Source: Acidobacteriota bacterium
GTDB taxonomy: Bacteria > Acidobacteriota > Holophagae > Holophagales > Holophagaceae
NCBI GenBank assembly: GCA_021802985.1
Contig: JAJZQW010000005.1
Span: 1 to 56,720, forward strand
Direction: 5' to 3'
DNA: 56,720 nt
Shown: piece after piece, positions 8,275 to 16,303 of the stretch
How positions within the stretch are numbered: the stretch's first letter is position 1
How the letters are laid out: the number at the start of each line of letters is the position of its first letter
Notes under the pieces: generated by a model
What the model saw: only the letters and a program-made list of their open reading frames with translations
Told to the model about the DNA's origin: nothing
The model's database searches: none
Translations under genes and position numbers: made by a program

Positions 8275-9387
8275 TCAGCTCCGGAGGCTCTGGGGGTCGT
8301 CGATGGGTTCCGCCCACTCGGGCAGGTCCGCGAAGGGATCGAAGGCCCCGCCCATGCGCTGCCACTGGGCCTTGGCCAGCAGGCGCCGCTTGCAGCGGGG
8401 GCAGAGGTCCAGGTGGTGGACGCCGTGGCCATGGATGGCCGCACCCAGGTCCAGCGTGGCGTAGAGGGCCTTCAGGTCGCGCAGCTGGTTGGCGCGGATG
8501 AAGGGCTCGTCACAGCTCCGGCAGGCCACGCGGCCCTCCGCCTCGCCCTCCGCCTTGTAGAGGCTCACGCCCAGCTGGGCGGGGCGCTGCACGATGTGGA
8601 AGAGCTTGCCGAAGGGCAGGCTCAGCAGCAGGAGGATCACCGTCAGCTCGTGGAGGAAGGCCAGGGTCCCGTAGTTTCGGCCCTGCATGAAGGAGATGGA
8701 GACGGTGAGGAGCAGCCCCGTCACGCTCACGGCGATGAGCAGCAGCAGCGGCGCCAGGTCCAGGTCGAAGCGCTGGGTGGCGGAATCACCCTCGTCCTGC
8801 CGGCGGCGGACGAACGCAAGGGCGCACCCGGCGACGACCATGAGCGCGGCCCAGTCCAGCATGTGGAAGGTGAGAAAGGCCGCGACGGAACCCAGGGGAA
8901 AAGCACCCGCGGGGAAGCCGAAGAACCAGGCCTGGTAGCGGCTGGCATCCAGCCCGGCGGAGGTGAAGCGGACCCAGCCGAAGACGAGGGGGAAGGTCAC
9001 GGCGAAGGCCAGCAGGCAGCCCCAGGCGATGAGGGCGTGGGCGCCCCAGCGCTTGAGGGAGCGCTTTCCGATGAACCGCTGGAGGAACAGCTGGTCCAGG
9101 GCCAGCAGTCCCATCCGCGGCAGGGCGGCCAGGACCTTCTTCGAGCGCAGGGTGCGGATCGTGTGGCCGAAGTACATCCGCGTGGCCGGCCGCTCGATCC
9201 AGGCCCAGTAGCGGTAGGCCACGCCAAAGCAGGCGAAGAGGGCGGCCACCAGGTAGCCCAGCAGCGCGGGATCCAGCCAGCGTCCACCCCGGCTACCCAG
9301 AGCCACCAGGCCCACCAGGGCGAGGGTGGTCAGGCTGGCCCCGAGGATGGGACGGGCTTCGAGATCGAGGCGGCCGCTGAGGGACAT
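8275..9387 (-). CDS. NarI/DsrM-like membrane subunit with C-terminal four-cysteine domain
   Basis: A 370-residue membrane protein with about six hydrophobic helices in residues 10-285. Histidines in helix pairs (FLTFHMLDW; FLHELTV and KLFHIV) look like the b-heme ligands of NarI/DsrM/HdrE-type quinol-oxidising subunits. The soluble tail holds two CxxC pairs (CRSC and CPRC) about 45 residues apart, a possible zinc or Fe-S site. The ATG at 9387 is preceded by CGGAG at seven bases; a TTG start at 9417 is less likely. It is the first structural gene after the Rrf2 regulator and six bases before the catalytic subunit gene. Confidence 0.75.
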   Translation of the reverse strand: MSLSGRLDLEARPILGASLTTLALVGLVALGSRGGRWLDPALLGYLVAALFACFGVAYRYWAWIERPATRMYFGHTIRTLRSKKVLAALPRMGLLALDQLFLQRFIGKRSLKRWGAHALIAWGCLLAFAVTFPLVFGWVRFTSAGLDASRYQAWFFGFPAGAFPLGSVAAFLTFHMLDWAALMVVAGCALAFVRRRQDEGDSATQRFDLDLAPLLLLIAVSVTGLLLTVSISFMQGRNYGTLAFLHELTVILLLLSLPFGKLFHIVQRPAQLGVSLYKAEGEAEGRVACRSCDEPFIRANQLRDLKALYATLDLGAAIHGHGVHHLDLCPRCKRRLLAKAQWQRMGGAFDPFADLPEWAEPIDDPQSLRS

Positions 9388-9426
9388 GGCTGGACTCCGA
9401 AAGGACCCGGAGGTCAATAATAAAAA

Positions 9427-9444
9427 GATAAATCAGTCCTAAAT
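9427..9444 (-). promoter_or_regulatory. Possible Rrf2 half-site before the NarI-like gene
   Basis: Read on the minus strand, CTGATTTATC repeats the left arm of the perfect dyad at 9924-9940, with a second related arm (CTAATTT) next to it. It lies in the AT-rich gap between the rrf2 gene and the NarI-like gene. Confidence 0.4.
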
Positions 9445-9464
9445 TAGACCAAAAAAAGCGGCGA

Positions 9465-9908
9465 TCAAGGCTTGACCGCCGCGTGCCCCTTGGCGTCTTT
9501 CAGGTGCTTCAGGTCCATCAGCTGCAGATCGCGGATGGTGGCCTCGGTCATGGAGCTGGAGATCTGGGTCTTCACGGCGCCCCAGGCCTCGTGCAGGGGG
9601 CACGGATGATCGCCGCTGCAGGTGGGGAAGCCCATGATGCAGCCCTCCAGGGTGTCCGCTCCCTCCAGGGCCACGACCACCTCGCCCACGGTGATCCGGT
9701 GGGCGGGCCGGGTGAGCCGGAAGCCACCCTTCGGTCCCCGCACGGATTCGAGCATGTCCGCCTGGACGAGGCCCTGGAGGATCTTCGCCAAATAGGGGCC
9801 GGGGATGCCCAGCCGCGCCGCCAGATCCTTCGCCAGGCAGAAGCTCCCATCTTCGGGGAGGCCCGCGAGGGCGCGCAGGGCATAGCCGGTGGCGGTGGTG
9901 AAGAGCAT
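9465..9908 (-). CDS. Rrf2-family Fe-S regulator (first of three)
   Basis: A 147-residue Rrf2 protein with an N-terminal winged helix (about 1-65, TGYALRAL through GPKGGFRLTRP). It has a cluster site C90-x6-C97-x5-C103-x2-H106, close to the C/C/C/H ligands of IscR. It should sense Fe-S status, oxygen or NO through a [2Fe-2S] or [4Fe-4S] cluster. It sits 77 bp upstream of the NarI-like gene on the same strand and probably controls the molybdoenzyme operon. A perfect dyad at 9924-9940 in its own promoter implies autoregulation, and a CRP-like site lies at 9968-9983. Confidence 0.92.
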   Translation of the reverse strand: MLFTTATGYALRALAGLPEDGSFCLAKDLAARLGIPGPYLAKILQGLVQADMLESVRGPKGGFRLTRPAHRITVGEVVVALEGADTLEGCIMGFPTCSGDHPCPLHEAWGAVKTQISSSMTEATIRDLQLMDLKHLKDAKGHAAVKP

Positions 9909-9923
9909 TCAGGAACCCCTTCT

Positions 9924-9940
9924 CTGATTTATAGAATCAG
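9924..9940 (-). promoter_or_regulatory. Perfect dyad operator over the rrf2 promoter
   Basis: CTGATT-TATAG-AATCAG is a perfect 6-bp inverted repeat. On the minus strand it encloses a TATAAA-like -10 element, 16 bp before the start codon. This is the expected geometry for an Rrf2 autorepressor. Confidence 0.6.
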
Positions 9941-9967
9941 GCCCCCCGGTTTCGGAGTCCAACACCA

Positions 9968-9983
9968 TGTGATGGGGATCAAA
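9968..9983 (-). promoter_or_regulatory. CRP/FNR-like site upstream of rrf2
   Basis: TGTGATGGGGATCAAA matches TGTGA-N6-TCACA at nine of ten positions. It also matches the FNR form TTGAT-N4-ATCAA at nine of ten. The centre is about 67 bp before the rrf2 start. Confidence 0.5.
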
Positions 9984-10746
9984 GGAGGGCCCGCCAGAGG
10001 AGCAGGAGACCCCCCAGGCTGAGGATCCCCTCGCGCCAGCCGAGGATCCGGGCCGGGATCGGCCGGTAGGGCAGGAGGGCGCGAAGGTAGAGCAGGCCCG
10101 CCCAGACCGTCCAGAGGATTCCGGCGATCCCGCGCGGGCCCACCAGGAGGGCCGAGGTCCCCAGCAGCAGCAGGTGCAGGACGTGGACGGGGAGCCAGCG
10201 GCGGCGGAGTTCGGCGACAGCCAGGCCGTGGGCGTGGCCCAGGTAGCGCCGCACGTGGGCGAGGTTCGCCCCGCCCACCAGCGAGGCCAGCAGCCAGGTG
10301 GTGGCGCCCTGGGCCAGGCTACCGCCGCCAGCCAAGAGGATGGCCGGGGCCAGGGCTCCGAAGGCGACCTGGGCCGTCAGTTCCACGGGCAGGGATCGCA
10401 CGGCGCGGCTGAAATCCGCGCGAAGGGCCAGGGCGGCGAGGGGCGCCGCGAGGAGCAGGGGCAGCAGGAGCCGGGGCCCCGCCAGCGCCAGGGCGCCACC
10501 GCCCAGGATCAGGGCGACGAGGCCGAACAGGAGGAGCGCCCGCCGCTGAAGCGGATCCCGCTGTCCCGTGGCCACCCGGCGCAGGGCGGGGCGGGACAGG
10601 AACACGGCCAGGGCGGCGAGGGCCAGGAGCAGGCCCGCCGGGGTGGGCCGCAGCAGGAGCCCCAGCAGCAGGGGGAAGGCCAGCATGAACCAGGTGCCAT
10701 GCTCGGCGGGCAGGAGAGAACGCCAAGGGGGAAGGGCTTTCGTCAT
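9979..10746 (-). CDS. YwiC-like membrane protein
   Basis: A 255-residue protein that is almost wholly hydrophobic, with about eight helices. The N-terminal LPAEHGTWFMLAFPLLLGL is typical of the YwiC-like family, whose function is unknown. In Bacillus subtilis ywiC lies beside the nitrate respiration genes (fnr, narK, arfM, narGHJI), so its place just upstream of a nitrate-reductase-like operon is suggestive. The start at 10746 has AGAGG six bases upstream; the longer frame from 10806 lacks a family-like N-terminus. The CRP-like site 9968-9983 overlaps its last codons. Confidence 0.8.
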   Translation of the reverse strand: MTKALPPWRSLLPAEHGTWFMLAFPLLLGLLLRPTPAGLLLALAALAVFLSRPALRRVATGQRDPLQRRALLLFGLVALILGGGALALAGPRLLLPLLLAAPLAALALRADFSRAVRSLPVELTAQVAFGALAPAILLAGGGSLAQGATTWLLASLVGGANLAHVRRYLGHAHGLAVAELRRRWLPVHVLHLLLLGTSALLVGPRGIAGILWTVWAGLLYLRALLPYRPIPARILGWREGILSLGGLLLLWRALL

Positions 10747-10823
10747 TTCAGGCCTCTTTGGTCCGAAATAGAGTCTGGCCCCTTCGCGCCGCAGCGCCAA
10801 CCGCAAAAAGAAAAAAGAAGCAT

Positions 10824-11142
10824 GGCCACAAAAGACACAAAAAACTCAGCGCCGCCGAGACTGCAACCGGATCTGGAGATCCGGAGGCCGCGCTGAGATG
10901 GGGAAGGCGCGATGTCGCCGGGAGCCTGTTCCTGCGCGAGAGGCCGAAACACCTTCCTCTATTATCGGCGAAGCTCGGCCCGGCATCTTCAAAATCAAGA
11001 CCCAAAACTGGAACCGCAGATGACGCAGATGGCATAGATGGGCATCGGCAGGACACGTGTGGGCCCATGTTTGCGGAGCGATACTTCCGGATAGACCATC
11101 GACTTCGCGGTTTTCTTTGTGTCCTTTGTGCTTTTTGAGGCC
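10824..11142. repeat. Intergenic element with inverted nonamer-phased arms
   Basis: The 444-bp gap between the YwiC-like and acyl-CoA synthetase genes has no coding sequence. At 10826-10847 the plus strand reads two nonamers of the form CACAAARRA. The same nonamer recurs in inverted orientation at 11111-11142 (TTTGTGTCCTTTGTGC). A second nonamer family, CGCAGATGR, is repeated near 11015-11045. The arms therefore form an inverted repeat around about 260 bp of unrelated sequence. Confidence 0.65.
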
Positions 11143-11190
11143 AATTCAAGAGCTTTTTTGAGGCCTTTGCGGTGCCTCAGAGCAGGGGCT

Positions 11191-13332
11191 TCAGCCTTCG
11201 GAGGCGATGAGCCGCAGGCCCTCCAGGGCCTCCTCCATGCTGAGGAAGACGGGGAGACCGGCCTCCCGCAGGCCGTGCCGGTAGGCGTCGTAGAGGGCGC
11301 CGCCCTCCACGGCCACGCCGAGCCCCTTGCCGCTTGTGCGGGCCAGGTCGGCGAGTTGGCGGGCGAAGGCGCCGAAGGCCGCAGGGTCCGTGGTGTCCAG
11401 GCGCCGGGTGAGGGGCACCAGGCCCACGACGAGGGTGTCGGCCTCGGTCTGCGTCAGCAGCCGGGCGCAGGCCAGGTAGGCGGCCTCGTCGGCCATGGGC
11501 GTCACATCCAGGGGCAGGTGGGCGGCCACCAGGCCCTTGAGGCCGTGCGTCTCCAGGAGGCCTTCCAGGTCGCGGGTCTGGTCGTCGGTCAGGTGGGCCC
11601 CGGCGAAGGGACCGGAGATGAGGTCGGCGGAGGCCACGGCCTCGAAGCCGGCGTTGGTGATGATGGCCACCTTCCGGGGGCGCACCTTCGGATAGGCCCC
11701 GAGCCAGGTGAGGGCGCCGTCGAAGGCCTCCAGGCGCTCGGCCAGCAGGGCGCCGGACCGGCGCAGCACGCTGGCCTGCAGGGCATGATCCCCGGCCAGG
11801 GCGCCGGTGTGGCTGCTGGCGGCGGCCATGCCGGCCTGGCTGCGGCCGCCCTTGTAGAGCAGCACGCGGCGGCCCGCGGCGCGCAGGGTGCGCGCGGCTT
11901 CGGCGGTGGCGCCCAGATCACCCGGCGCGAAGCCCTCCAGGTAGGCGCCCACCACCTTCACCGAGGGATCCGCGGCGAAGCCCTTCAGGAAATCCGAGCA
12001 ACGCAGGTCCATCTGGTTGCCGATGGCCACGGCGGCCCGCAGGCCCAGCTCGGGCCGGCGGCTCAGGCGGGTGATCAGGAAGGCGCCGCTCTGGCTCACC
12101 AGGGCCAGGTGGCCCGGCCTCGGGGACAGGGGCAGCTTGATGCCCGGGATGAAGAGCGTGTTGAGATCCAGGTCGGGGCTGTAGAGGCCGAGGCCGTTGG
12201 GGCCCACCAGGGCGGGGGTCCACTTCCCGGCGCGGCGGTGCGCGTCCAGGCAGGCCAGCAGGCGCTGGCCCAGTCCCTCGGTGTCGGCGCCATCGCCGAG
12301 ACCTCCGGCCACGAGGTACACCACCGTGGCGCCGCCGCCCTGGCGGCAGAGCTGCTCGACGACCTCGACCGTCTGCGGCGCGGGCAGCGACAGGATGAGC
12401 TGGTCCGTGGGGGCCGAGGCCAATTCCGCCACGGAGCCAAGGCAGGGGAGGCCCAGGAATTCCGAGACGCCGGGCTTCAGCAGCCGCAGGGCGCCGACGG
12501 GGAGCTTCGCTTTCTGGAGGTTCTCCAGGATGATGCGGCCGACGGTGCCTTCGCGGCTGGAGACACCCGCCAGCACCACGTTTCGTGGGGAAAGGAGGGC
12601 GGGGTACCAGGCGGGATTCGGGGTGGCGATGCGGGCCTCGGCGGCCGGTGCCAGTGTGCCCACGCCGTCCAGGGCCGTGGGCCGGCCCTCGGCATCCAGG
12701 ACCACGGGGTTCAGCTCCAGGAGCGTCACGCCCTCGCGCGCCAGTCCCTCGGCGGCCCGCCAGAGGCCCTGCAGGAAGGCCAGCAGCTTCGCCTCATCCG
12801 TGAGGGCCTCCGTGCCGCGTTGCAGGCCCAGCCAGGTGCGGCCCAGCCAGTGTTCGCGCAGTTCCGCCAGGGCTTGCTCCGGAGTGGCCAGCGCCAGGGG
12901 CCAAAGGAGAGGAGGTGCGAGCGCCGCCCAGGCATCGGCCTGCAGGCCGCCGATGCCGCAGACCACCAGCCAGCCCGCATCCGGGTCGCGCTTGAGGGAA
13001 ACGAGGGCTTCCGTGGGCAGGCCCGCGAGGCGCTTGAAGGCCACCTTCTCGCAGACCAGGCCACCGATCCAGGGGTGCTCCGACTCCACGCCGGCCCGCA
13101 TGGTGGCGGCCACGGCGCGCAGGGCGGCGGCGTCGAAGGGGCCGAAGTGGACGGCGCCCTTGTCGGACTTGTGCCAGAGCTCGTCCGCGATGCCCTTCAG
13201 CACCACGGGCTCGCCGGCTGCAAAGGGCAGGGGCCCGGTCTCCAGGAAGCCGTGGCGAGGCACGCGGAGCCCGGCGGCGGCGAGCAGGCCGTAGGCCCGT
13301 TCCTCGTGGAGGAAGCAGCTGGTCTTCGCCAT
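11191..13332 (-). CDS. ADP-forming acyl-CoA synthetase, fused beta-alpha type
   Basis: A 713-residue acetate/acyl-CoA ligase (ADP-forming) that turns acyl-CoA into acid plus ATP. It has a permuted order: an ATP-grasp domain first (about 1-215), then a CoA-binding Rossmann domain (about 240-350), then the succinyl-CoA-ligase-like part. The latter contains SSHTGALAGD, whose His is the usual phosphorylated residue. It starts one base after the iorB stop, so it belongs to the ior operon. Together they would oxidise aryl-pyruvates to aryl-acetyl-CoA and recover ATP, as in archaeal peptide fermentation. Confidence 0.9.
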   Translation of the reverse strand: MAKTSCFLHEERAYGLLAAAGLRVPRHGFLETGPLPFAAGEPVVLKGIADELWHKSDKGAVHFGPFDAAALRAVAATMRAGVESEHPWIGGLVCEKVAFKRLAGLPTEALVSLKRDPDAGWLVVCGIGGLQADAWAALAPPLLWPLALATPEQALAELREHWLGRTWLGLQRGTEALTDEAKLLAFLQGLWRAAEGLAREGVTLLELNPVVLDAEGRPTALDGVGTLAPAAEARIATPNPAWYPALLSPRNVVLAGVSSREGTVGRIILENLQKAKLPVGALRLLKPGVSEFLGLPCLGSVAELASAPTDQLILSLPAPQTVEVVEQLCRQGGGATVVYLVAGGLGDGADTEGLGQRLLACLDAHRRAGKWTPALVGPNGLGLYSPDLDLNTLFIPGIKLPLSPRPGHLALVSQSGAFLITRLSRRPELGLRAAVAIGNQMDLRCSDFLKGFAADPSVKVVGAYLEGFAPGDLGATAEAARTLRAAGRRVLLYKGGRSQAGMAAASSHTGALAGDHALQASVLRRSGALLAERLEAFDGALTWLGAYPKVRPRKVAIITNAGFEAVASADLISGPFAGAHLTDDQTRDLEGLLETHGLKGLVAAHLPLDVTPMADEAAYLACARLLTQTEADTLVVGLVPLTRRLDTTDPAAFGAFARQLADLARTSGKGLGVAVEGGALYDAYRHGLREAGLPVFLSMEEALEGLRLIASEG

Positions 13333-13333
13333 G

Positions 13334-13933
13334 TCAGGCCTCCACGCCTTCCGGGATCATCTGCCGACCGGCCTCGAAGGCTTCGAGGTTCTTCTCGGTG
13401 ACCCGCGGACCCTTGGCTTCGAAGCGCTGGGCGATGACGTCGCGCCAGATCTTCTCCGCCACGGGGAGGAAGCGGGAGGCCATGCCCAGCAGGGCCATGC
13501 CACCGGCCTGCCGGTGGTTGAGCTTCCGGGCGAGGCTCTCGGTATCCAGCAGGTGCGCCCCGGTCACCGCGCGCAGGGCGGCGTGGACATCCTCCAGGGG
13601 GGGGTAGCCCTCCATGTCCGGCAGAGGTTCCTCGGCCACCACCAGGTGCCCGCTGATGCGGAGCATGGCGACGTAGCGCAGGGCCTCCAGGGGCTCCAGC
13701 GCGATGAGGAGGTCCGCGCAGCCCTCGTCGATCAGCGGCGAGCTGATGGGCTGGTCGGCGTAGCACACCTGGGCATGCACGCTGCCGCCCCGCTGGCTCA
13801 TGCCGTGGATCTCGGACTGGAGGGCGTGGAGGCCGCTCCGGCGGAGGGCCTCCTGAAGGATCTGGGCCAGGGAGAGGACGCCCTGTCCACCCACGCCGCA
13901 CAGGACGACGCCGTGAATGCGGGTCGCGTTCAT
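13334..13933 (-). CDS. iorB: Indolepyruvate:ferredoxin oxidoreductase, beta subunit
   Basis: A 199-residue gamma-type domain of the 2-oxoacid oxidoreductase family, with the typical start VVLCGVGGQGVLSLAQIL and GMSQRGGSVHAQV. With IorA it oxidatively decarboxylates aryl-pyruvates to aryl-acetyl-CoA. Its ATG overlaps the iorA stop (ATGA), so the two are translationally coupled. It carries no cysteine cluster motif. Confidence 0.93.
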   Translation of the reverse strand: MNATRIHGVVLCGVGGQGVLSLAQILQEALRRSGLHALQSEIHGMSQRGGSVHAQVCYADQPISSPLIDEGCADLLIALEPLEALRYVAMLRISGHLVVAEEPLPDMEGYPPLEDVHAALRAVTGAHLLDTESLARKLNHRQAGGMALLGMASRFLPVAEKIWRDVIAQRFEAKGPRVTEKNLEAFEAGRQMIPEGVEA

Positions 13934-15582
13934 GAGCAGACCTCCGCGGAGCAGGTGTGGTGTTCACGGACCGCCCGGTCGTGGTCCTTGAGGAGGCCCC
14001 GGCGCAGGGACTGGATGCACTCCCGCCGGAAGACCACCACCGAGGGGCCCTCATGGCGGAGGGCCGCTTCCAGGGCGGTCACGTTGGCGGCGTGCTGTTT
14101 CGGCAGGGGCGTGAGCACCTGGAGATCGATCTCGGGGATGCCGAGGCCGAGCACCAGGCGTTCGACCTGATCGAGGGCCTGGCTGGGCTGCTGGCCGGTC
14201 ATGCCCACCACGCGGTTGTCCAGCACCAGCACCGTGACGTTGGCCTTGGATTCCGCCGCGGTGAGGAGGGCGGGCAGGCCGCTGTGGGCGAAGGTGGAAT
14301 CGCCGATGACGGCCACCGAGGGCGTCTGACCGGCGAAGGCGGCGCCCACGGCCATGCTGATGCTGGCGCCCATCTCGACCACGGCGTGGATGGCGGCCAT
14401 GGGCTCCTGGGCGGCCAGGGTGTAGCAGCCGATGTCGCCGAAGACCCTGGCCTCGGGTGCGCCGACGTTCCGCAGCGCCTCCTGGAGGGCCTCGTAGGCA
14501 TCCACGTGGCCGCAGCCGTCGCAGAAGCGCGGGGCGCGGACGGGGAGATCCAGCCCGGCCGCGCCCTTGCCGTCCGGCGTGGCCAGCCCGAGGGCGTCCT
14601 TCAGGATGCGGGGGGAGAGCTCACCGGTGCGGGGTACGGCGCCATCCAGGCGGCCGCGGACCTGGGCCCGCTCACGCAACCCGAGGCGCTCCTCCAGCAC
14701 GGGGTAGTCCTCCTCGAAGACCAGGACGTCGTCCACCTGGTCGAGGAAGGCGCGTTCCAGGGCGGGGTCCAGCGGATAGGCGGCCACCTCCAGCCGGGGC
14801 AGGGCGGCCAGCTCCGGGTGCTCGATCAGGAGCTGGCCGAAGTAGGCTCGGCCCAGGCCCGCCAGGACCACGCCGCGGCGGCCTGTTCCGGAAACCAGCC
14901 GGTTCAGGGTGGCGGCCTCCTGGCGCATCCGGGGCTGCTTGGCCAACAGATCCACGTAGCGACGGCGGGCATTGGAGGGGATCAGCACCCAGTCCTGCAC
15001 GCGTGCCTTCGGGGTGAGGCCGATGCCGGCGGGGGCCAGGGCCTCCTGCCGGAGGAAGGGGGCCCGGCAGTGGGCCAGGCGCGTGACGATGCGCACCATC
15101 ACGGGGACCTGGAGGGCCTCGGACAGATCGAAGGCCCGCCGGGTGAAATCGTAGGCCTCCTGGACGGTGCTGGGCTCCAGGCAGGGCAGCCAGGCGAACT
15201 CCGCCAGGCGGCGGCTGTCCTGCTCATTCTGGCTGCTGTGCATGCCCGGATCGTCGGCCACGAGGAGCACCAGGCCCCCCTGGACGCCGGTGAGGGCGGA
15301 ATTGGCGAAGGCGTCCATGGCCACGTTCAAGCCCACATGCTTCATGGTCACCAGGCTGCGGTACCCGGCATAGCTCATGCCCAGGGCCAGATCGTAGGCG
15401 ACCTTCTCATTGGTGGCCCACTGGGCGACGCGGTCCTTCCCATCCTGCTGGATGAGGGCCTCAACGTACTCGAAGCCCTCCGTGGACGGCGTTCCCGGAT
15501 AGCCGAACGCGCCCTTGATGCCAGCGTCGAAGGCGGCCTGTCCGACCGCCTCCACGCCTAGGGCCAGGGTGCTCTGAATCAT
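13930..15582 (-). CDS. iorA: Indolepyruvate:ferredoxin oxidoreductase, alpha subunit lacking the ferredoxin domain
   Basis: A 550-residue thiamine-diphosphate subunit. The pyrimidine domain starts with GAFGYPGTPSTEGFEYVEAL and the TPP domain has CDGCGHVDAY and GDSTFAHSG...DNRVVGMTG. Family members usually run past 600 residues and end in a two-[4Fe-4S] ferredoxin domain. Here the protein stops soon after the TPP domain with a short tail CSAEVCS, and the stop codon overlaps iorB normally, so this is not an obvious frameshift. The ATG at 15582 has GGAGG five bases upstream; a TTG at 15594 is less likely. Two CRP-like sites precede it. Confidence 0.92.
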   Translation of the reverse strand: MIQSTLALGVEAVGQAAFDAGIKGAFGYPGTPSTEGFEYVEALIQQDGKDRVAQWATNEKVAYDLALGMSYAGYRSLVTMKHVGLNVAMDAFANSALTGVQGGLVLLVADDPGMHSSQNEQDSRRLAEFAWLPCLEPSTVQEAYDFTRRAFDLSEALQVPVMVRIVTRLAHCRAPFLRQEALAPAGIGLTPKARVQDWVLIPSNARRRYVDLLAKQPRMRQEAATLNRLVSGTGRRGVVLAGLGRAYFGQLLIEHPELAALPRLEVAAYPLDPALERAFLDQVDDVLVFEEDYPVLEERLGLRERAQVRGRLDGAVPRTGELSPRILKDALGLATPDGKGAAGLDLPVRAPRFCDGCGHVDAYEALQEALRNVGAPEARVFGDIGCYTLAAQEPMAAIHAVVEMGASISMAVGAAFAGQTPSVAVIGDSTFAHSGLPALLTAAESKANVTVLVLDNRVVGMTGQQPSQALDQVERLVLGLGIPEIDLQVLTPLPKQHAANVTALEAALRHEGPSVVVFRRECIQSLRRGLLKDHDRAVREHHTCSAEVCS

Positions 15583-15628
15583 GAATGCCTCCAACGTTTT
15601 CCAAGGCCGAAGTATGCAGGCCGCGCCC

Positions 15629-15644
15629 CGTGTCGCGGATCACA
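15629..15644 (-). promoter_or_regulatory. CRP-like site, proximal to ior
   Basis: CGTGTCGCGGATCACA matches TGTGA-N6-TCACA at eight of ten positions. It is centred about 54 bp before the iorA start, in the gap between divergent iorA and rrf2. Confidence 0.5.
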
Positions 15645-15665
15645 CGGAACGCCTCGAAACCCCGC

Positions 15666-15681
15666 TGTGTCTGCGGTCACA
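15666..15681. promoter_or_regulatory. CRP-like site, distal, in the ior/rrf2 divergent promoter
   Basis: TGTGTCTGCGGTCACA matches TGTGA-N6-TCACA at nine of ten positions. It is 37 bp centre to centre from the proximal site and could serve either divergent promoter. Confidence 0.55.
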
Positions 15682-15840
15682 GGGAAAGCAGCAGAAACCT
15701 TCCGTGGAGCGTCTCTGCTCGAGTTTTGAATTGAGGTTGGGTAAAAAGGCGGCATCGGCCCCACAAAGAAGATTGACATTATAATTTACCGTCGGATCTT
15801 CTTAGGTGAGGCCGATTTTCAGGTTCTTCCGGAGGTCCTC

Positions 15841-16296
15841 ATGCTGCCACTCTCCCAGACCACCGGCTACGCAGTGCGGGCGCTTCGCTGCCTGGATGAA
15901 CCCGGGGGCCAGCCCATCCTGGTGGAAACCATCGCCGAGTTCACCGGCATCCCGCGCTCCTACCTCTCCAAGCTCATCCACCGGCTGGCGAAACAGGGTC
16001 TGGTGACGGCCCGACGCGGGCACCACGGGGGCGTGGTCCTGGCCAAGCCCGCCCATGAGATCACCCTGGAGGACCTGTCGGTGGCCATCGATGGCTCGGC
16101 CTGGCAGCAGCGCTGCCTGCTGGGCCTGCTGGGATGCACTGCGGAGACCCCCTGCGTGCTCCACGAATACTGGGGCGAGACCCGAGGGGACATCCTCTCC
16201 CATTTGAAAGCCGTCACGCTGGCCGACATGGACCGGCACCACGATCCCGGCGTAGAGCGCTGCCGCGCTGAGCACAAGCTAATGGCCGTCCACTAG
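15841..16296 (+). CDS. Rrf2-family Fe-S regulator (second of three)
   Basis: A 151-residue Rrf2 protein divergent from iorA. It has a winged helix at about 1-68 (LSQTTGYAVRALRCL, SYLSKLIHRL) and a cluster site C92-x6-C99-x5-C105-x2-H108. GGAGG five bases before the ATG fixes the start. Its N-terminus is nearly the same as that of the third Rrf2 protein, with which it converges end to end across seven bases. It probably controls the ior operon or the neighbouring oxidoreductases in response to Fe-S or redox state. Confidence 0.92.
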   Translation: MLPLSQTTGYAVRALRCLDEPGGQPILVETIAEFTGIPRSYLSKLIHRLAKQGLVTARRGHHGGVVLAKPAHEITLEDLSVAIDGSAWQQRCLLGLLGCTAETPCVLHEYWGETRGDILSHLKAVTLADMDRHHDPGVERCRAEHKLMAVH

Positions 16297-16303
16297 GGCT
16301 GGA

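Noticed and set aside
8275..9387. Major-facilitator transporter
   Set aside because: Only about six helices, with heme-ligand-like histidines and a cysteine tail, placed beside a molybdoenzyme.
6163..9420. Long plus-strand open frame opposite the molybdoenzyme and NarI-like genes
   Set aside because: Same GC3 mirror effect; no recognisable domain, and it spans two real minus-strand genes.
10747..11190. Small protein gene between the YwiC-like and acyl-CoA synthetase genes
   Set aside because: Frames there are built from phased repeats and have no ribosome-binding site or family similarity.
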